DNA of 7,433 bases from Desulfobacula sp. (GCA_018702715.1 JABIYQ010000215.1:1-7433), one strand, 5' to 3'; counted from the first letter of the stretch, positions 1 through 6,938 are shown. Notes: generated from the sequence alone by a model not told the origin. Program-made: numbers and translations.

Positions 1-23
1 ACTTTCCTAAACTATTAAAAAAT

Positions 24-56
24 AGAGGCTGAAAAGACTTGTTTTTTAATGCCTCT
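24..56 (+). other. Imperfect hairpin ahead of the glp-type operon
   Basis: AGAGGC at 24-29 can pair with GCCTCT at 51-56, with a loop of 21 bases that has A-rich and T-rich halves able to pair further. The right arm is followed by TTTAT. It could be the terminator of a gene left of the window or a leader structure. The stem is short and the loop long, so neither role is certain. Confidence 0.3.
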
Positions 57-84
57 TTATGAAATTGTGTATAAAATTTATTAT
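56..84 (+). promoter_or_regulatory. Weak promoter candidate for the three-gene operon
   Basis: TATTAT at 79-84 matches the -10 consensus at five of six positions. TTTATG at 56-61 lies 17 bases upstream as a poor -35. The region is very A+T-rich, so chance matches are likely. It is the only place in the window from which the operon starting at 111 could be transcribed. No clear operator was seen. Confidence 0.25.
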
Positions 85-101
85 CAATCAAAAAAAAATG
101 C

Positions 102-106
102 AGGAG
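102..106 (+). promoter_or_regulatory. Ribosome binding site that sets the GlpD start
   Basis: AGGAG sits four bases before the ATG at 111. The nearby ATG at 98 is in another frame and lies upstream of this site, so 111 is the supported start. Confidence 0.7.
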
Positions 107-110
107 AATA

Positions 111-1706
111 ATGCAACTAATAGATACGGCCAATACTTTTGACCTGGTTATCATAGGAGGAGGGGTCACGGGTGCAGGCGTTTTTCATGAAGCAGTTAAC
201 ATGGGCCTTAAAGCTATTCTCCTGGAAGCCAAAGATTTTTCATGGGGGACTTCAAGCCGTTCTTCAAAAATGGTTCATGGCGGACTTCGCTATTTAAAAG
301 AGGGGAAATTTCTTTTAACAAGATCTGCTGTAAGAGAAAGAGAGCGTCTTTTAAAAACCTATCCAGGTCTTGTAAATCCCTTAAATTTTTTAATGCCGAT
401 TTATAAAGACCACGGGCCTTCAAAATCATCCATGAAAATAGGGCTTTCAATTTACAGCTTTTTGGCAGGACAAAAACAGCATCAAAGTTTTACTAAAAAC
501 CAGACTCTTGAATTTATTCCACAGATAAGAAAGGACAACCTTGTTTCATCCGTGGGTTTTAAAGATGCCCAGGTGGATGATGCAAGGCTTGTCTTAAGAC
601 TTATAAATGACGGCTGCCTAGCCGGCGGTGTCGCATTGAATTATACAAAGGTCATTGGTATTGAAAGGGATAAAAAAGGCCATGTTGCTGCCATAAATGC
701 CCTTGATACCCAGACCGGTCATACAGCTGAACTTAAAACAAAGGCCGTAATAAATGCCACGGGGGCCTGGGCAGAACAGTTTCACCCATCTCCTGAAAAA
801 AGGCATCATCTGAGACCTTTAAGGGGAAGCCATCTTATTTTCCCCAAAAGTATTCTGCCCCTGGACAGGGTCATCAGTTTTGCCCACCCAAATGATTTAA
901 GACCGGCTTTCATGTTTCCATGGAATGGATGCAATATCCTTGGGACAACTGAAGTTGACCATGAAAACAACCTTGATAAAGAGCCCTTTGTCACTGAAGA
1001 TGAAGCATCGTATTTAATTGACGGATTGCAATTTATTCTTCCGGGCCTTGATATTACTTTAAAAAATTGTGTCGCATCCATTGCCGGCATAAGACCGATT
1101 CTTTCCAAAAAGAAGAAAAAGGCATCCAAAGAATCAAGGGAACATGTGGTTTGGGAAGACAAAGGTCTTGTGACTGTGACGGGTGGAAAACTAACCACAT
1201 TCCGCATTTTGGCACTGGATGCCCTGAATGCTGCAAAAAAATATCTTCCAAAACATTTAGAAACAAAGCACTTAAAAACAAAATCAGGGAAAAAAGCTCC
1301 AAAACCAGATATGACCCCCGATATGAATCCGGAAATGAACCTTGATTTCCCCAATATTTCTGAAAATATCAGACAAAGACTTTATGGCCGGTATGGTCAA
1401 ATGGCAGGGGAAATTTTAAAAAATAATGATGACAAGAGCTTTTCTCCCATAGCCAATACATCAAGTCTCTGGGTTGAGATCAGCCATGCAGCCCAGCATG
1501 AAAATATCCACAACCTTTCGGATCTGATGTTAAGAAGGGTAAGAATAGGGCTTTTTCTTCCCCATGGTGGTAAAGCATATCTTGATAAAATTGAAAAAAT
1601 ATGCAAACCCTTTCTTTCATGGGATCAAGAGCGCTGGGCAAATGAAAAAACTATTTACATAAACCTTTGGCAAAAATATTATTCCCCACCCAATGGCAGG
1701 AAATAG
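111..1706 (+). CDS. glpD: FAD-dependent glycerol-3-phosphate dehydrogenase (GlpD family)
   Basis: This enzyme oxidises sn-glycerol 3-phosphate to dihydroxyacetone phosphate and passes electrons to the quinone pool; family members sit on the inner face of the membrane. The 531-residue protein has an N-terminal Rossmann FAD motif GGGVTGAG (16-23), an acidic ribose-binding E39, and the signature GTSSRSSKMVHGGLRYL (46-62). It also has GIRP (326-329) and TVTGGKLTTFR (355-365). By eye R60, Y61, R328 and K360 match the substrate-contacting residues of E. coli GlpD. A DAO_C-type C-terminal domain follows, with LSDLMLRRVRIGLFLP and a WDQERW segment. Residues about 375-413 form a Lys-rich linker ending in DMTPDMNPEMN, which helps explain a length above the usual 500. 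No signal peptide or membrane helix is seen. It is the first gene of an operon, 58 bases before the kinase. Anaerobic GlpA is the alternative, but its C-terminal iron-sulfur and BFD features are absent. Confidence 0.9.
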   Translation: MQLIDTANTFDLVIIGGGVTGAGVFHEAVNMGLKAILLEAKDFSWGTSSRSSKMVHGGLRYLKEGKFLLTRSAVRERERLLKTYPGLVNPLNFLMPIYKDHGPSKSSMKIGLSIYSFLAGQKQHQSFTKNQTLEFIPQIRKDNLVSSVGFKDAQVDDARLVLRLINDGCLAGGVALNYTKVIGIERDKKGHVAAINALDTQTGHTAELKTKAVINATGAWAEQFHPSPEKRHHLRPLRGSHLIFPKSILPLDRVISFAHPNDLRPAFMFPWNGCNILGTTEVDHENNLDKEPFVTEDEASYLIDGLQFILPGLDITLKNCVASIAGIRPILSKKKKKASKESREHVVWEDKGLVTVTGGKLTTFRILALDALNAAKKYLPKHLETKHLKTKSGKKAPKPDMTPDMNPEMNLDFPNISENIRQRLYGRYGQMAGEILKNNDDKSFSPIANTSSLWVEISHAAQHENIHNLSDLMLRRVRIGLFLPHGGKAYLDKIEKICKPFLSWDQERWANEKTIYINLWQKYYSPPNGRK

Positions 1707-1751
1707 AGGAAAAAATTAAAATATGGTAAGACAGAACCTATCATAAATTTT

Positions 1752-1757
1752 AAGGAG
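1752..1757 (+). promoter_or_regulatory. Ribosome binding site supporting a TTG start
   Basis: AAGGAG lies seven bases before the TTG at 1765. No ATG or GTG at the N-terminus is in frame with good spacing, so this strong site decides for TTG as the start of the kinase gene. Confidence 0.7.
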
Positions 1758-1764
1758 CCTTGTT

Positions 1765-3315
1765 TTGGTCGACAAAACATTACTTGCAATAGACTGCGGA
1801 ACCCAGAGCCTCAGGGCGATCATTTTCTCAAAAAAAGGGGAACTCCTTGAGAGTGTGCAAATTGAATATGAACCCTATTTTTCCAAACACCCGGGATGGG
1901 CGGAACAAGACCCTGAGCTGTATTGGAATAGTCTTGCCAAAGCCTGTCAAAAGCTTAAATCCTTAAACAGAGAACTTTTTTTAAATATTGCCGGTATCGG
2001 GATAACATCCCAAAGAGGCAGTATGGTCAATGTTGATGAAAAAGGTAACCCTTTAAGACCTGCTATCATTTGGCTTGACCAGAGGAAAGCCCGACCTTTT
2101 TTTGCCATTAAAGGGTTATTGAATCTGGGATTGAAGATGGTGAACCTTGAAAAACTTATTGTGGGAATTCAAGCAGAAGGCAAATCCAACTGGATCCGAC
2201 AAAATCAGCCTGAGATCTGGGAAAAAACCCATAAATATCTTCAGCTTTCAGGGTTCTTAAATGTCAGGCTCACGGGTAATTTTGTTGATTCTGTTGCTTC
2301 CCAGATCGGGCATATTCCCTTTAGCTATAAAAAGCAGACCTGGGCAAAAAAATATGAGCTGCCGGCCATACTTTTCCCCATAGAAAAAGAAAAACTGCCG
2401 CAGATTGCCATCCCGGGGGAAATCCTGGGAACAATAACGTCCCGGGCAGCAGAGGCAACCGGTCTTGAAAAGGGAATCCCCGTGATTGCATGCGGTTCGG
2501 ACAAAGGGTGCGAAACCCTTGGTGCAGGGGTGATAACACAAAACATGGCAAGCCTTAGTTTCGGGACTATTGCAACAGTTCAGACCACTTCTGACAAATA
2601 TTTTGAGGCCATCAAATTATTGCCTGCCTATCCTGCGCCCGTACCCGGTTCTTTTAATTCTGAAATTGAAATCTTCAGGGGTTTCTGGATGATTACCTGG
2701 TTTAAAAAGGAGTTTGCCCAAAAGGAAGTTGAACAGGCAAAACAAGCCGGCATCCCTGCTGAAGAAATCTTAAACCAATTTTTAGCTAAGACCAAACCTG
2801 GTGCCATGGGACTTGTTGTACAGCCTTATTGGAGCCCCGGCATTGGCCAGCCAAAAGCAAAAGGTGCCATGATCGGTTTTGGAGATGTGCACACAAAATC
2901 CCATATCTATCGTGCTGTTATTGAAGGGCTTGGGTTTGCACTTTGTGAAGGCAAAGATAAAATAGAGAAAAAAACAAAGATCAAAATCGAAAAAGCGGCT
3001 GTTTCAGGCGGTGCCTCCCAGAGTGATGAAATCTGTAAAATTACTGCAGATATTTTTAATATTCCCATGGTCAAGGGCAGAACCCATGAAACCTCCGGAC
3101 TTGGAGCTGCCATTATAACTGCCATGGGCATTGGTATGTATTCAAGCCTTGATGAAGCCATTGACAATATGATTAAAATCAAACGGGTTTTTGAGCCTGA
3201 CCAGAATAATGTTAAAATCTATAAAGAGCTTTACTCAAAGGTTTACAGTAAAATGTATCAAGCACTTGAACCCTTATATTCACAAATCCAGCAAATCACA
3301 GGATATCCAAAATAA
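1765..3315 (+). CDS. FGGY-family carbohydrate/polyol kinase
   Basis: This is an ATP-dependent sugar or polyol kinase of the FGGY family, 516 residues, cytosolic. The N-terminal ATPase-fold motif AIDCGTQS is at 8-15, and the acceptor-side motif GITSQRGS at 79-86. The likely catalytic base is D246 in CGSDKGCETLGAG. The second-domain nucleotide motif SGGASQSDE begins at 414, followed by the HETSGLGAAI segment typical of the family. Length and domain order are normal. In glycerol kinase the acceptor motif reads QRE, with Arg and Glu both contacting glycerol; here Arg is kept (R84) but Glu is Gly (G85). The context (a G3P dehydrogenase before it and an AGPS-like enzyme 5 bases after it) favours a glycerol-type substrate, yet the changed motif argues against calling it glpK. 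Xylulokinase-like or other polyol specificity is possible. The start is TTG with a good ribosome binding site. Confidence 0.85.
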   Translation: MVDKTLLAIDCGTQSLRAIIFSKKGELLESVQIEYEPYFSKHPGWAEQDPELYWNSLAKACQKLKSLNRELFLNIAGIGITSQRGSMVNVDEKGNPLRPAIIWLDQRKARPFFAIKGLLNLGLKMVNLEKLIVGIQAEGKSNWIRQNQPEIWEKTHKYLQLSGFLNVRLTGNFVDSVASQIGHIPFSYKKQTWAKKYELPAILFPIEKEKLPQIAIPGEILGTITSRAAEATGLEKGIPVIACGSDKGCETLGAGVITQNMASLSFGTIATVQTTSDKYFEAIKLLPAYPAPVPGSFNSEIEIFRGFWMITWFKKEFAQKEVEQAKQAGIPAEEILNQFLAKTKPGAMGLVVQPYWSPGIGQPKAKGAMIGFGDVHTKSHIYRAVIEGLGFALCEGKDKIEKKTKIKIEKAAVSGGASQSDEICKITADIFNIPMVKGRTHETSGLGAAIITAMGIGMYSSLDEAIDNMIKIKRVFEPDQNNVKIYKELYSKVYSKMYQALEPLYSQIQQITGYPK

Positions 3316-3320
3316 TTATC

Positions 3321-5006
3321 ATGAAAAAACCAACCCCATTCATACCAAAATGGCAGAACAAGGCCCCTGAAAAAGGATCATTCAGATCTATCCTGAAATG
3401 GGGGGATCCAAATGAATATAAAAACCCGAGCATGGGCTTTTTAAATGTAATAAAACAAGGTCTTGGTCTTTCTGATTCAGATTTTAAAAAGATGCAAAAA
3501 CTGGGTGAAGAAAAGATAAAAGATACCAGGGTCTCCATGATTTCTGAAAGTGCCATCCTTTTGTTTGAAAATATAGTGGGAAAAGAAAACCTTTTTGTTG
3601 ATACCTATGAAAGACTAAAATATTCAAGCGGCAAGGCCATGGAAGATATCTACAAGTTAAGGGAGAATATTGTCGATAAGATACCCGACCTTGTACTGCA
3701 CCCACGGGACAAAGAAGATGTGAAAAAAATAATTGGTCTTTGCAATGATAAAAAAATACCTGTTCATGTATATTCAGGGGGAAGCTCTGTAACCTTTGGT
3801 CTTGACTGTCCAAAGGGAGGAGTGACCCTTGTCATGTCAACTCATATGAATAAAATGCTGGGGTTTAATGAAAAAAACCAGACCATCACCGTGCAGCCGG
3901 GCATGATGGGGCCTTTTTATGAAGATCTTTTAAACCATGCCAAAAAAAAACTGGGTACAAAAAAACGATATACAGGGGGGCATTATCCCCAGTCATTTGA
4001 GTATTCTTCCGTGGGCGGATGGGTGGTGACCCTGGGATCCGGCCAGGCATCTTCATATTATGGTGATGCCTGTGATCTTGTCATCAGCCAGGAGTATGTC
4101 ACCCCTTCAGGCTCTTTTAAAACCCATGAATATCCCGGTACTGCAACAGGCCCTAAGGTAAATGACATCATGAAAGGTTCTGAAGGGTGCTTCGGGGTTC
4201 TTGTTGCAGTTACAATGAAAGTATTCTCGTACAATCCTGAAAATTCCAAAGCATTCACATTTATGTTTCCTGATTTTGAAAAAGCTGCCAAAGCTGCCAA
4301 ACAGATCTGCCAGGATGAATTTGGAATGCCTTCCATTTTAAGGATCTCCGATGCTGAAGAAACAGATGTGGCAATGAAAATGTATGGGTTAAAAGATGGT
4401 ATTTTAGATAAATTCATGGGGCTTAAAAATCTCAAACCCGGCCAAAGATGTCTTTTAATGGGTAAAACTAACGGAGAAAAAAACTTTTCAAAAAATGTAG
4501 CAAAACAAGTCAAAAAGATCTGTAAAAAAAACAAAGGACTTTATCTTACGGGCTATCCCATGAAAAAATGGTATAAGGGACGATTTTCAGACCCTTATAT
4601 GCGCGATGCCTTAAATGATTTTGGCGTGCTCATTGACACACTTGAATCATCTGTAACCTGGGATAATATCCACAATCTTCACAAACAGGTTCGGGCCTAT
4701 ATAAAGAGTTTTCCCAATACCATCTGCATGACCCATGCCTCTCATTTCTACAGCCAGGGTACAAATCTTTACTTTATTTTTATCACAAACATGAAAGACA
4801 TAGGCGAATTCAGGACATTCCAGCAAGGGGTCATCGCGTGTATTGAAAAAAACGGTGGATCCTTAAGCCACCATCACGGCATCGGAAGAATGATGGCGCC
4901 CTGGATGGAAAAACACCTGGGAAAAGAACAGATGGATGTGTTAAGATCCATCAAAAATCATTTTGATCCAAACGGAATCATGAACCCGGGAGGCCTTGGT
5001 CTTTAG
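3321..5006 (+). CDS. AGPS-family FAD flavoprotein (alkyl-DHAP synthase-like)
   Basis: This belongs to the VAO/PCMH flavoprotein superfamily and most resembles alkylglycerone-phosphate synthase. AGPS exchanges the acyl chain of acyl-DHAP for a fatty alcohol to form the ether bond of ether lipids, using FAD without net redox change or oxygen. In the 561 residues one sees the FAD-binding loop SGGSSVTFGL, then TGGHYPQSFEYSSVGGW and GSEGCFGV. Next come PYMRDAL with R428, TLESSVTWDNI, LYFIF with Y484, and SLSHHHGIG with H517-H519. The end, HFDPNGIMNPGGLGL, is a normal family C-terminus. R428, Y484 and the three His align by eye with human AGPS R515, Y578 and H615-H617. No CxxC iron-sulfur motif, signal peptide or targeting sequence is seen. 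The gene begins 5 bases after the kinase stop with no clear ribosome binding site, suggesting translational coupling. A D-lactate/glycolate oxidase-like role is less likely because of the HHH motif. Confidence 0.8.
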   Translation: MKKPTPFIPKWQNKAPEKGSFRSILKWGDPNEYKNPSMGFLNVIKQGLGLSDSDFKKMQKLGEEKIKDTRVSMISESAILLFENIVGKENLFVDTYERLKYSSGKAMEDIYKLRENIVDKIPDLVLHPRDKEDVKKIIGLCNDKKIPVHVYSGGSSVTFGLDCPKGGVTLVMSTHMNKMLGFNEKNQTITVQPGMMGPFYEDLLNHAKKKLGTKKRYTGGHYPQSFEYSSVGGWVVTLGSGQASSYYGDACDLVISQEYVTPSGSFKTHEYPGTATGPKVNDIMKGSEGCFGVLVAVTMKVFSYNPENSKAFTFMFPDFEKAAKAAKQICQDEFGMPSILRISDAEETDVAMKMYGLKDGILDKFMGLKNLKPGQRCLLMGKTNGEKNFSKNVAKQVKKICKKNKGLYLTGYPMKKWYKGRFSDPYMRDALNDFGVLIDTLESSVTWDNIHNLHKQVRAYIKSFPNTICMTHASHFYSQGTNLYFIFITNMKDIGEFRTFQQGVIACIEKNGGSLSHHHGIGRMMAPWMEKHLGKEQMDVLRSIKNHFDPNGIMNPGGLGL

Positions 5007-5039
5007 CCGGGACTAAACGCCACAAATTCCGTCATTACG

Positions 5040-5528
5040 ATGATCCAGGGAAAAATCGTCGTTGTAAACAATCTTCAGGCAAGAAGAACAAGTGCTACAG
5101 AAAATATTTTAAGACAGGATTTATCCGCCATAGAATCCATTGAAGCGACCATTGACATCATTGATGTGGAAATGGACAAAGATCCATAGTATTTGACGGT
5201 AGGTAAAACACCCCTTGAAAGGGTCCATAAATTGCTGTCAAAACTTGATTCCATAAGGCGAAGCACGGAACGGGGGTCTGTTGTGTTAGAGGGTGACAAG
5301 AGCCTGTCCAACAAATATGTTGGACAGGTAGAGTCAATCTTTAAAAACCTACCTAAGCCATTGAAATGGCAGTCTTTTTTGATACATGACCTGATTTTAT
5401 TAACCGACATTCCCTCAAATGTTCAAAAAGCATCTGTAAAACTTGACTTGAACAGGCATCTGACAAGGTTTTACGATGCCATCCAAAAAGTTTGCATTCC
5501 ATTTAAAGCTTTGGATATAATAAAATAA
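5040..5528 (+). pseudogene. Hypothetical reading frame interrupted by an in-frame TAG
   Basis: An ATG at 5040 opens a 49-codon frame ending at TAG 5187-5189. The same frame then runs on without a stop for another 112 codons to TAA at 5526-5528. The only start after the TAG is a TTG at 5193 with no ribosome binding site. The residues on both sides read as one hydrophilic helical protein (…DIIDVEMDKDP, TAG, YLTVGKTPLERVHKLL…), and GAG to TAG would be a single-base change. I therefore read it as one gene of about 162 codons broken by a nonsense mutation. I do not recognise the family. No membrane segment or metal motif is visible. The ATG at 5040 also lacks a ribosome binding site, so even the front part may be untranslated. 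It lies in the same frame as the gene ending at 5006, but that gene's C-terminus is complete. Confidence 0.5.
5303..5328. repeat. Perfect 11-bp inverted repeat with an AATA loop
   Basis: CCTGTCCAACA (5303-5313) and TGTTGGACAGG (5318-5328) are exact reverse complements around AATA. The repeat lies inside the broken hypothetical frame. No T-run follows on the plus strand, and on the minus strand the stem is followed by TCTTGTC, so it does not look like an intrinsic terminator. It could be a protein-binding palindrome, a recombination or extragenic-type repeat, or a strong RNA hairpin. Confidence 0.7.
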
Positions 5529-5533
5529 AACTG

Positions 5534-6045
5534 CTATCCTTTCTGACGTGGTTCGCAAACCAGGATATTTCGTTCGTCTATTTCCAGATGGCATTTTTTT
5601 TCAAAATTACTTTTAATTGTTTGTGTGCCCGATGCAGTCGGACTTTTGTGTTTTCTAAACTGATATCAAGGATATCTGCAATTTCGCGATGGCTGAAACC
5701 CATAATATCAAACAGCAGCAAAGGAGTCCGCAGAGATTCGGGCAAAAGCTTCGTCTTCTCCTGAACACATTGAATCATTTGCTGCTTGCTGTTCCAATAG
5801 TTTTTGGAACGATAATGGGTGGATGAATATTTCAGTCTGATTGATTGAGTTTTCTTGCTGGATTTTCCTTTTGGAGTTCCGGAAATGATCTTGACATTGA
5901 TTATAGGCGATGCGGAATATCCAGGAGGATGTTTTTTGGTGATCCTTTAACTGGCTCAGTTTTTTTGAACTTTAACAAATGTTTCCTGGAATCAATTGGT
6001 CAATCAGCATGATTACCGATGTATTCAGCGGCTTGTCCGATGCAA
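5534..6045 (-). pseudogene. ECF-type RNA polymerase sigma factor, multiply frameshifted
   Basis: Pieces of one ECF sigma-70 factor appear in order across shifting minus-strand frames. AEYIGNHAD (about 6030-6003) is followed by QETFVKVQ (about 5988) and KKLSQLKDHQKTSSWIFRIA with YNQCQDHFRN (about 5966-5890, region 2). A short linker leads to region 4, KTKLLPESLRTPLLLFDIMG then FSHREIADILDIS and a VRLHRAHKQLK helix (about 5755-5600). The tail LEIDERNILVCEPR ends at TAG 5534-5536. Joining them needs shifts near 6002, near 5987, in the A7 tract (5960-5966), near 5785, and in the A8 tract (5594-5601). One extra A in the last tract restores the tail exactly. The longest open piece, 66 codons (5778-5578), contains only region 4 and could not work as a sigma factor. 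No anti-sigma gene is seen nearby. The tail matches what I recall of sigma factors from sulfate-reducing deltaproteobacteria. Confidence 0.8.
5791..5810. repeat. 7-bp inverted repeat inside the sigma-factor remnant
   Basis: GTTCCAA (5791-5797) and TTGGAAC (5804-5810) are perfect reverse complements around TAGTTT. They lie just beside the point where the region 2 frame must switch to the region 4 frame, so a slip at this small hairpin may have caused that indel. Chance is also possible. Confidence 0.45.
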
Positions 6046-6714
6046 TATTTTATTAAACACTGCACAACTATAAAGTTGTTTTATTCCATTAGGCGTGCGG
6101 ATATAAGCGATCAAATATGGGGCTTCATTTTTTGGTAAAGAGTTTATCTTCACAAGATTTAACGCGCCAATAGACTTTATCGAAGATTGAATCCATGATG
6201 AATAAGGATGATAGATTTCCAAACAGTGAAGGCTACAGCCCAGATCTGCCATATTTGCTGATGGATGCTCATCTGTCTGCCATTCAATCGCATAGGGCAG
6301 CATTCCCCCAGCTAAGAGTCTACCATCATCAGGAAGCCCAAAATACCAACTTAAATCCCCCCGGCTAATTAACTTAGTTTTTCCAAGTGAAAACTTTGCC
6401 CGTCGTATTAACTCATTGATATTTCCAGTGTTGACGACCCAGGTTAGCAAAGTTGGCTGCATCTCAATTTGCTTTTGAATAAAAGGGTCATCTAAACCGT
6501 ACCATCGTGGACTATTCGGCGATTCAATTTGATGATTTATGGTAATTACTTCAAGAAAGGCGCCATCTCCAAGCCGCATCAGGTGATTATGGGTTCCCAT
6601 TTTCCTATGCACGCCACCATAGGGTATATTAACTCCCAAACAGTTTCTCACATAGTCAACTCCCTGCATGAGGTTCCCCGCTCCAATAACAAGATGATCT
6701 ATTCTGGTTTGCAT
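6025..6714 (-). CDS. Glyoxalase-like (VOC superfamily) domain protein
   Basis: The 229-residue protein fits the Glyoxalase_3-type VOC family, whose reactions are mostly unknown; relatives include metal-dependent lyases, dioxygenases and resistance proteins. The first βαβββ half starts with RIDHLVIGAG (4-13; H7 is a possible metal ligand). It continues with GVHRKMGTHNHLMRLGDGAF (34-53) and LEVI with E55, then GLDDPF. The second half shows SWYFGLPDDGRLLAGGMLPY, an EW-x-HPSANM segment and a closing IRTPNGIKQL strand. Family members usually end about there. The extra residues to the stop, ending ILHRTSR, overlap the sigma-factor remnant and look like read-through into foreign frame. The start at 6714 has only a weak purine stretch upstream. 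No signal peptide or membrane helix is seen. It stands alone on its strand, so context gives no substrate. Confidence 0.75.
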   Translation of the reverse strand: MQTRIDHLVIGAGNLMQGVDYVRNCLGVNIPYGGVHRKMGTHNHLMRLGDGAFLEVITINHQIESPNSPRWYGLDDPFIQKQIEMQPTLLTWVVNTGNINELIRRAKFSLGKTKLISRGDLSWYFGLPDDGRLLAGGMLPYAIEWQTDEHPSANMADLGCSLHCLEIYHPYSSWIQSSIKSIGALNLVKINSLPKNEAPYLIAYIRTPNGIKQLYSCAVFNKILHRTSR

Positions 6715-6735
6715 ATTTTTCTTATAACAAAAAGG

Positions 6736-6766
6736 TATATGTGTGTGTTTAGACTATTATTGTAAA
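6736..6766 (-). promoter_or_regulatory. Weak promoter candidate for the VOC gene
   Basis: On the minus strand TTTACA (6766-6761) could serve as -35, with CATATA (6741-6736) as -10 at a longish spacing of 19 bases. It would give a short leader before the ATG at 6714. The match is modest and the stretch is A+T-rich. Confidence 0.25.
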
Positions 6767-6767
6767 G

Positions 6768-6797
6768 ATCTGGATGTCATTTAATCTGGAATGTCAT
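6768..6797. repeat. Short direct repeat upstream of the VOC gene
   Basis: ATCTGGATGTCAT (6768-6780) recurs as ATCTGGAATGTCAT (6784-6797), differing by one inserted A, with starts 16 bases apart. A partial third copy, GATCTG, begins at 6800. The pair lies directly upstream of the possible -35, where a regulator could bind. The rest of 6715-6938 shows no coding or RNA signal that I can recognise. Confidence 0.5.
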
Positions 6798-6938
6798 CCG
6801 ATCTGCAACGATAAATAAAATTGTTCTTAAAATAAGTATCAACTTTTCAAAATCGTGTAAAGAAATATTCAATTATATCATTTGGCCTATCTCAATCAAA
6901 TGAACAAATCATCTACTAATCCATATTCGCAACAAAAA

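Noticed and set aside
806..1354. 182-codon open frame on the minus strand
   Set aside because: It lies wholly inside the strongly supported GlpD gene and shows no recognisable motif; it is a shadow frame.
4058..4534. 158-codon open frame on the minus strand
   Set aside because: It is antisense to conserved AGPS blocks and has no family resemblance.
5187..5189. TAG as a pyrrolysine codon
   Set aside because: TAG also ends the GlpD gene and the AGPS-like gene in this window, and no pyl genes or methylamine methyltransferase are seen, so a nonsense mutation is simpler.
5004..5189. Readthrough fusion of the AGPS-like gene with the following frame, since both share a frame
   Set aside because: The AGPS-like protein already ends at the family's normal C-terminus (DPNGIMNPGGLGL), so the shared frame is probably coincidence.
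5075..5410. 111-codon minus-strand frame opposite the broken hypothetical gene
   Set aside because: No start signal or recognisable motif; the plus strand reads more like protein on both sides of the TAG, though neither strand gives a known family.
6529..6765. 78-codon plus-strand frame opposite the VOC gene
   Set aside because: It is antisense to conserved VOC motifs and is a shadow.
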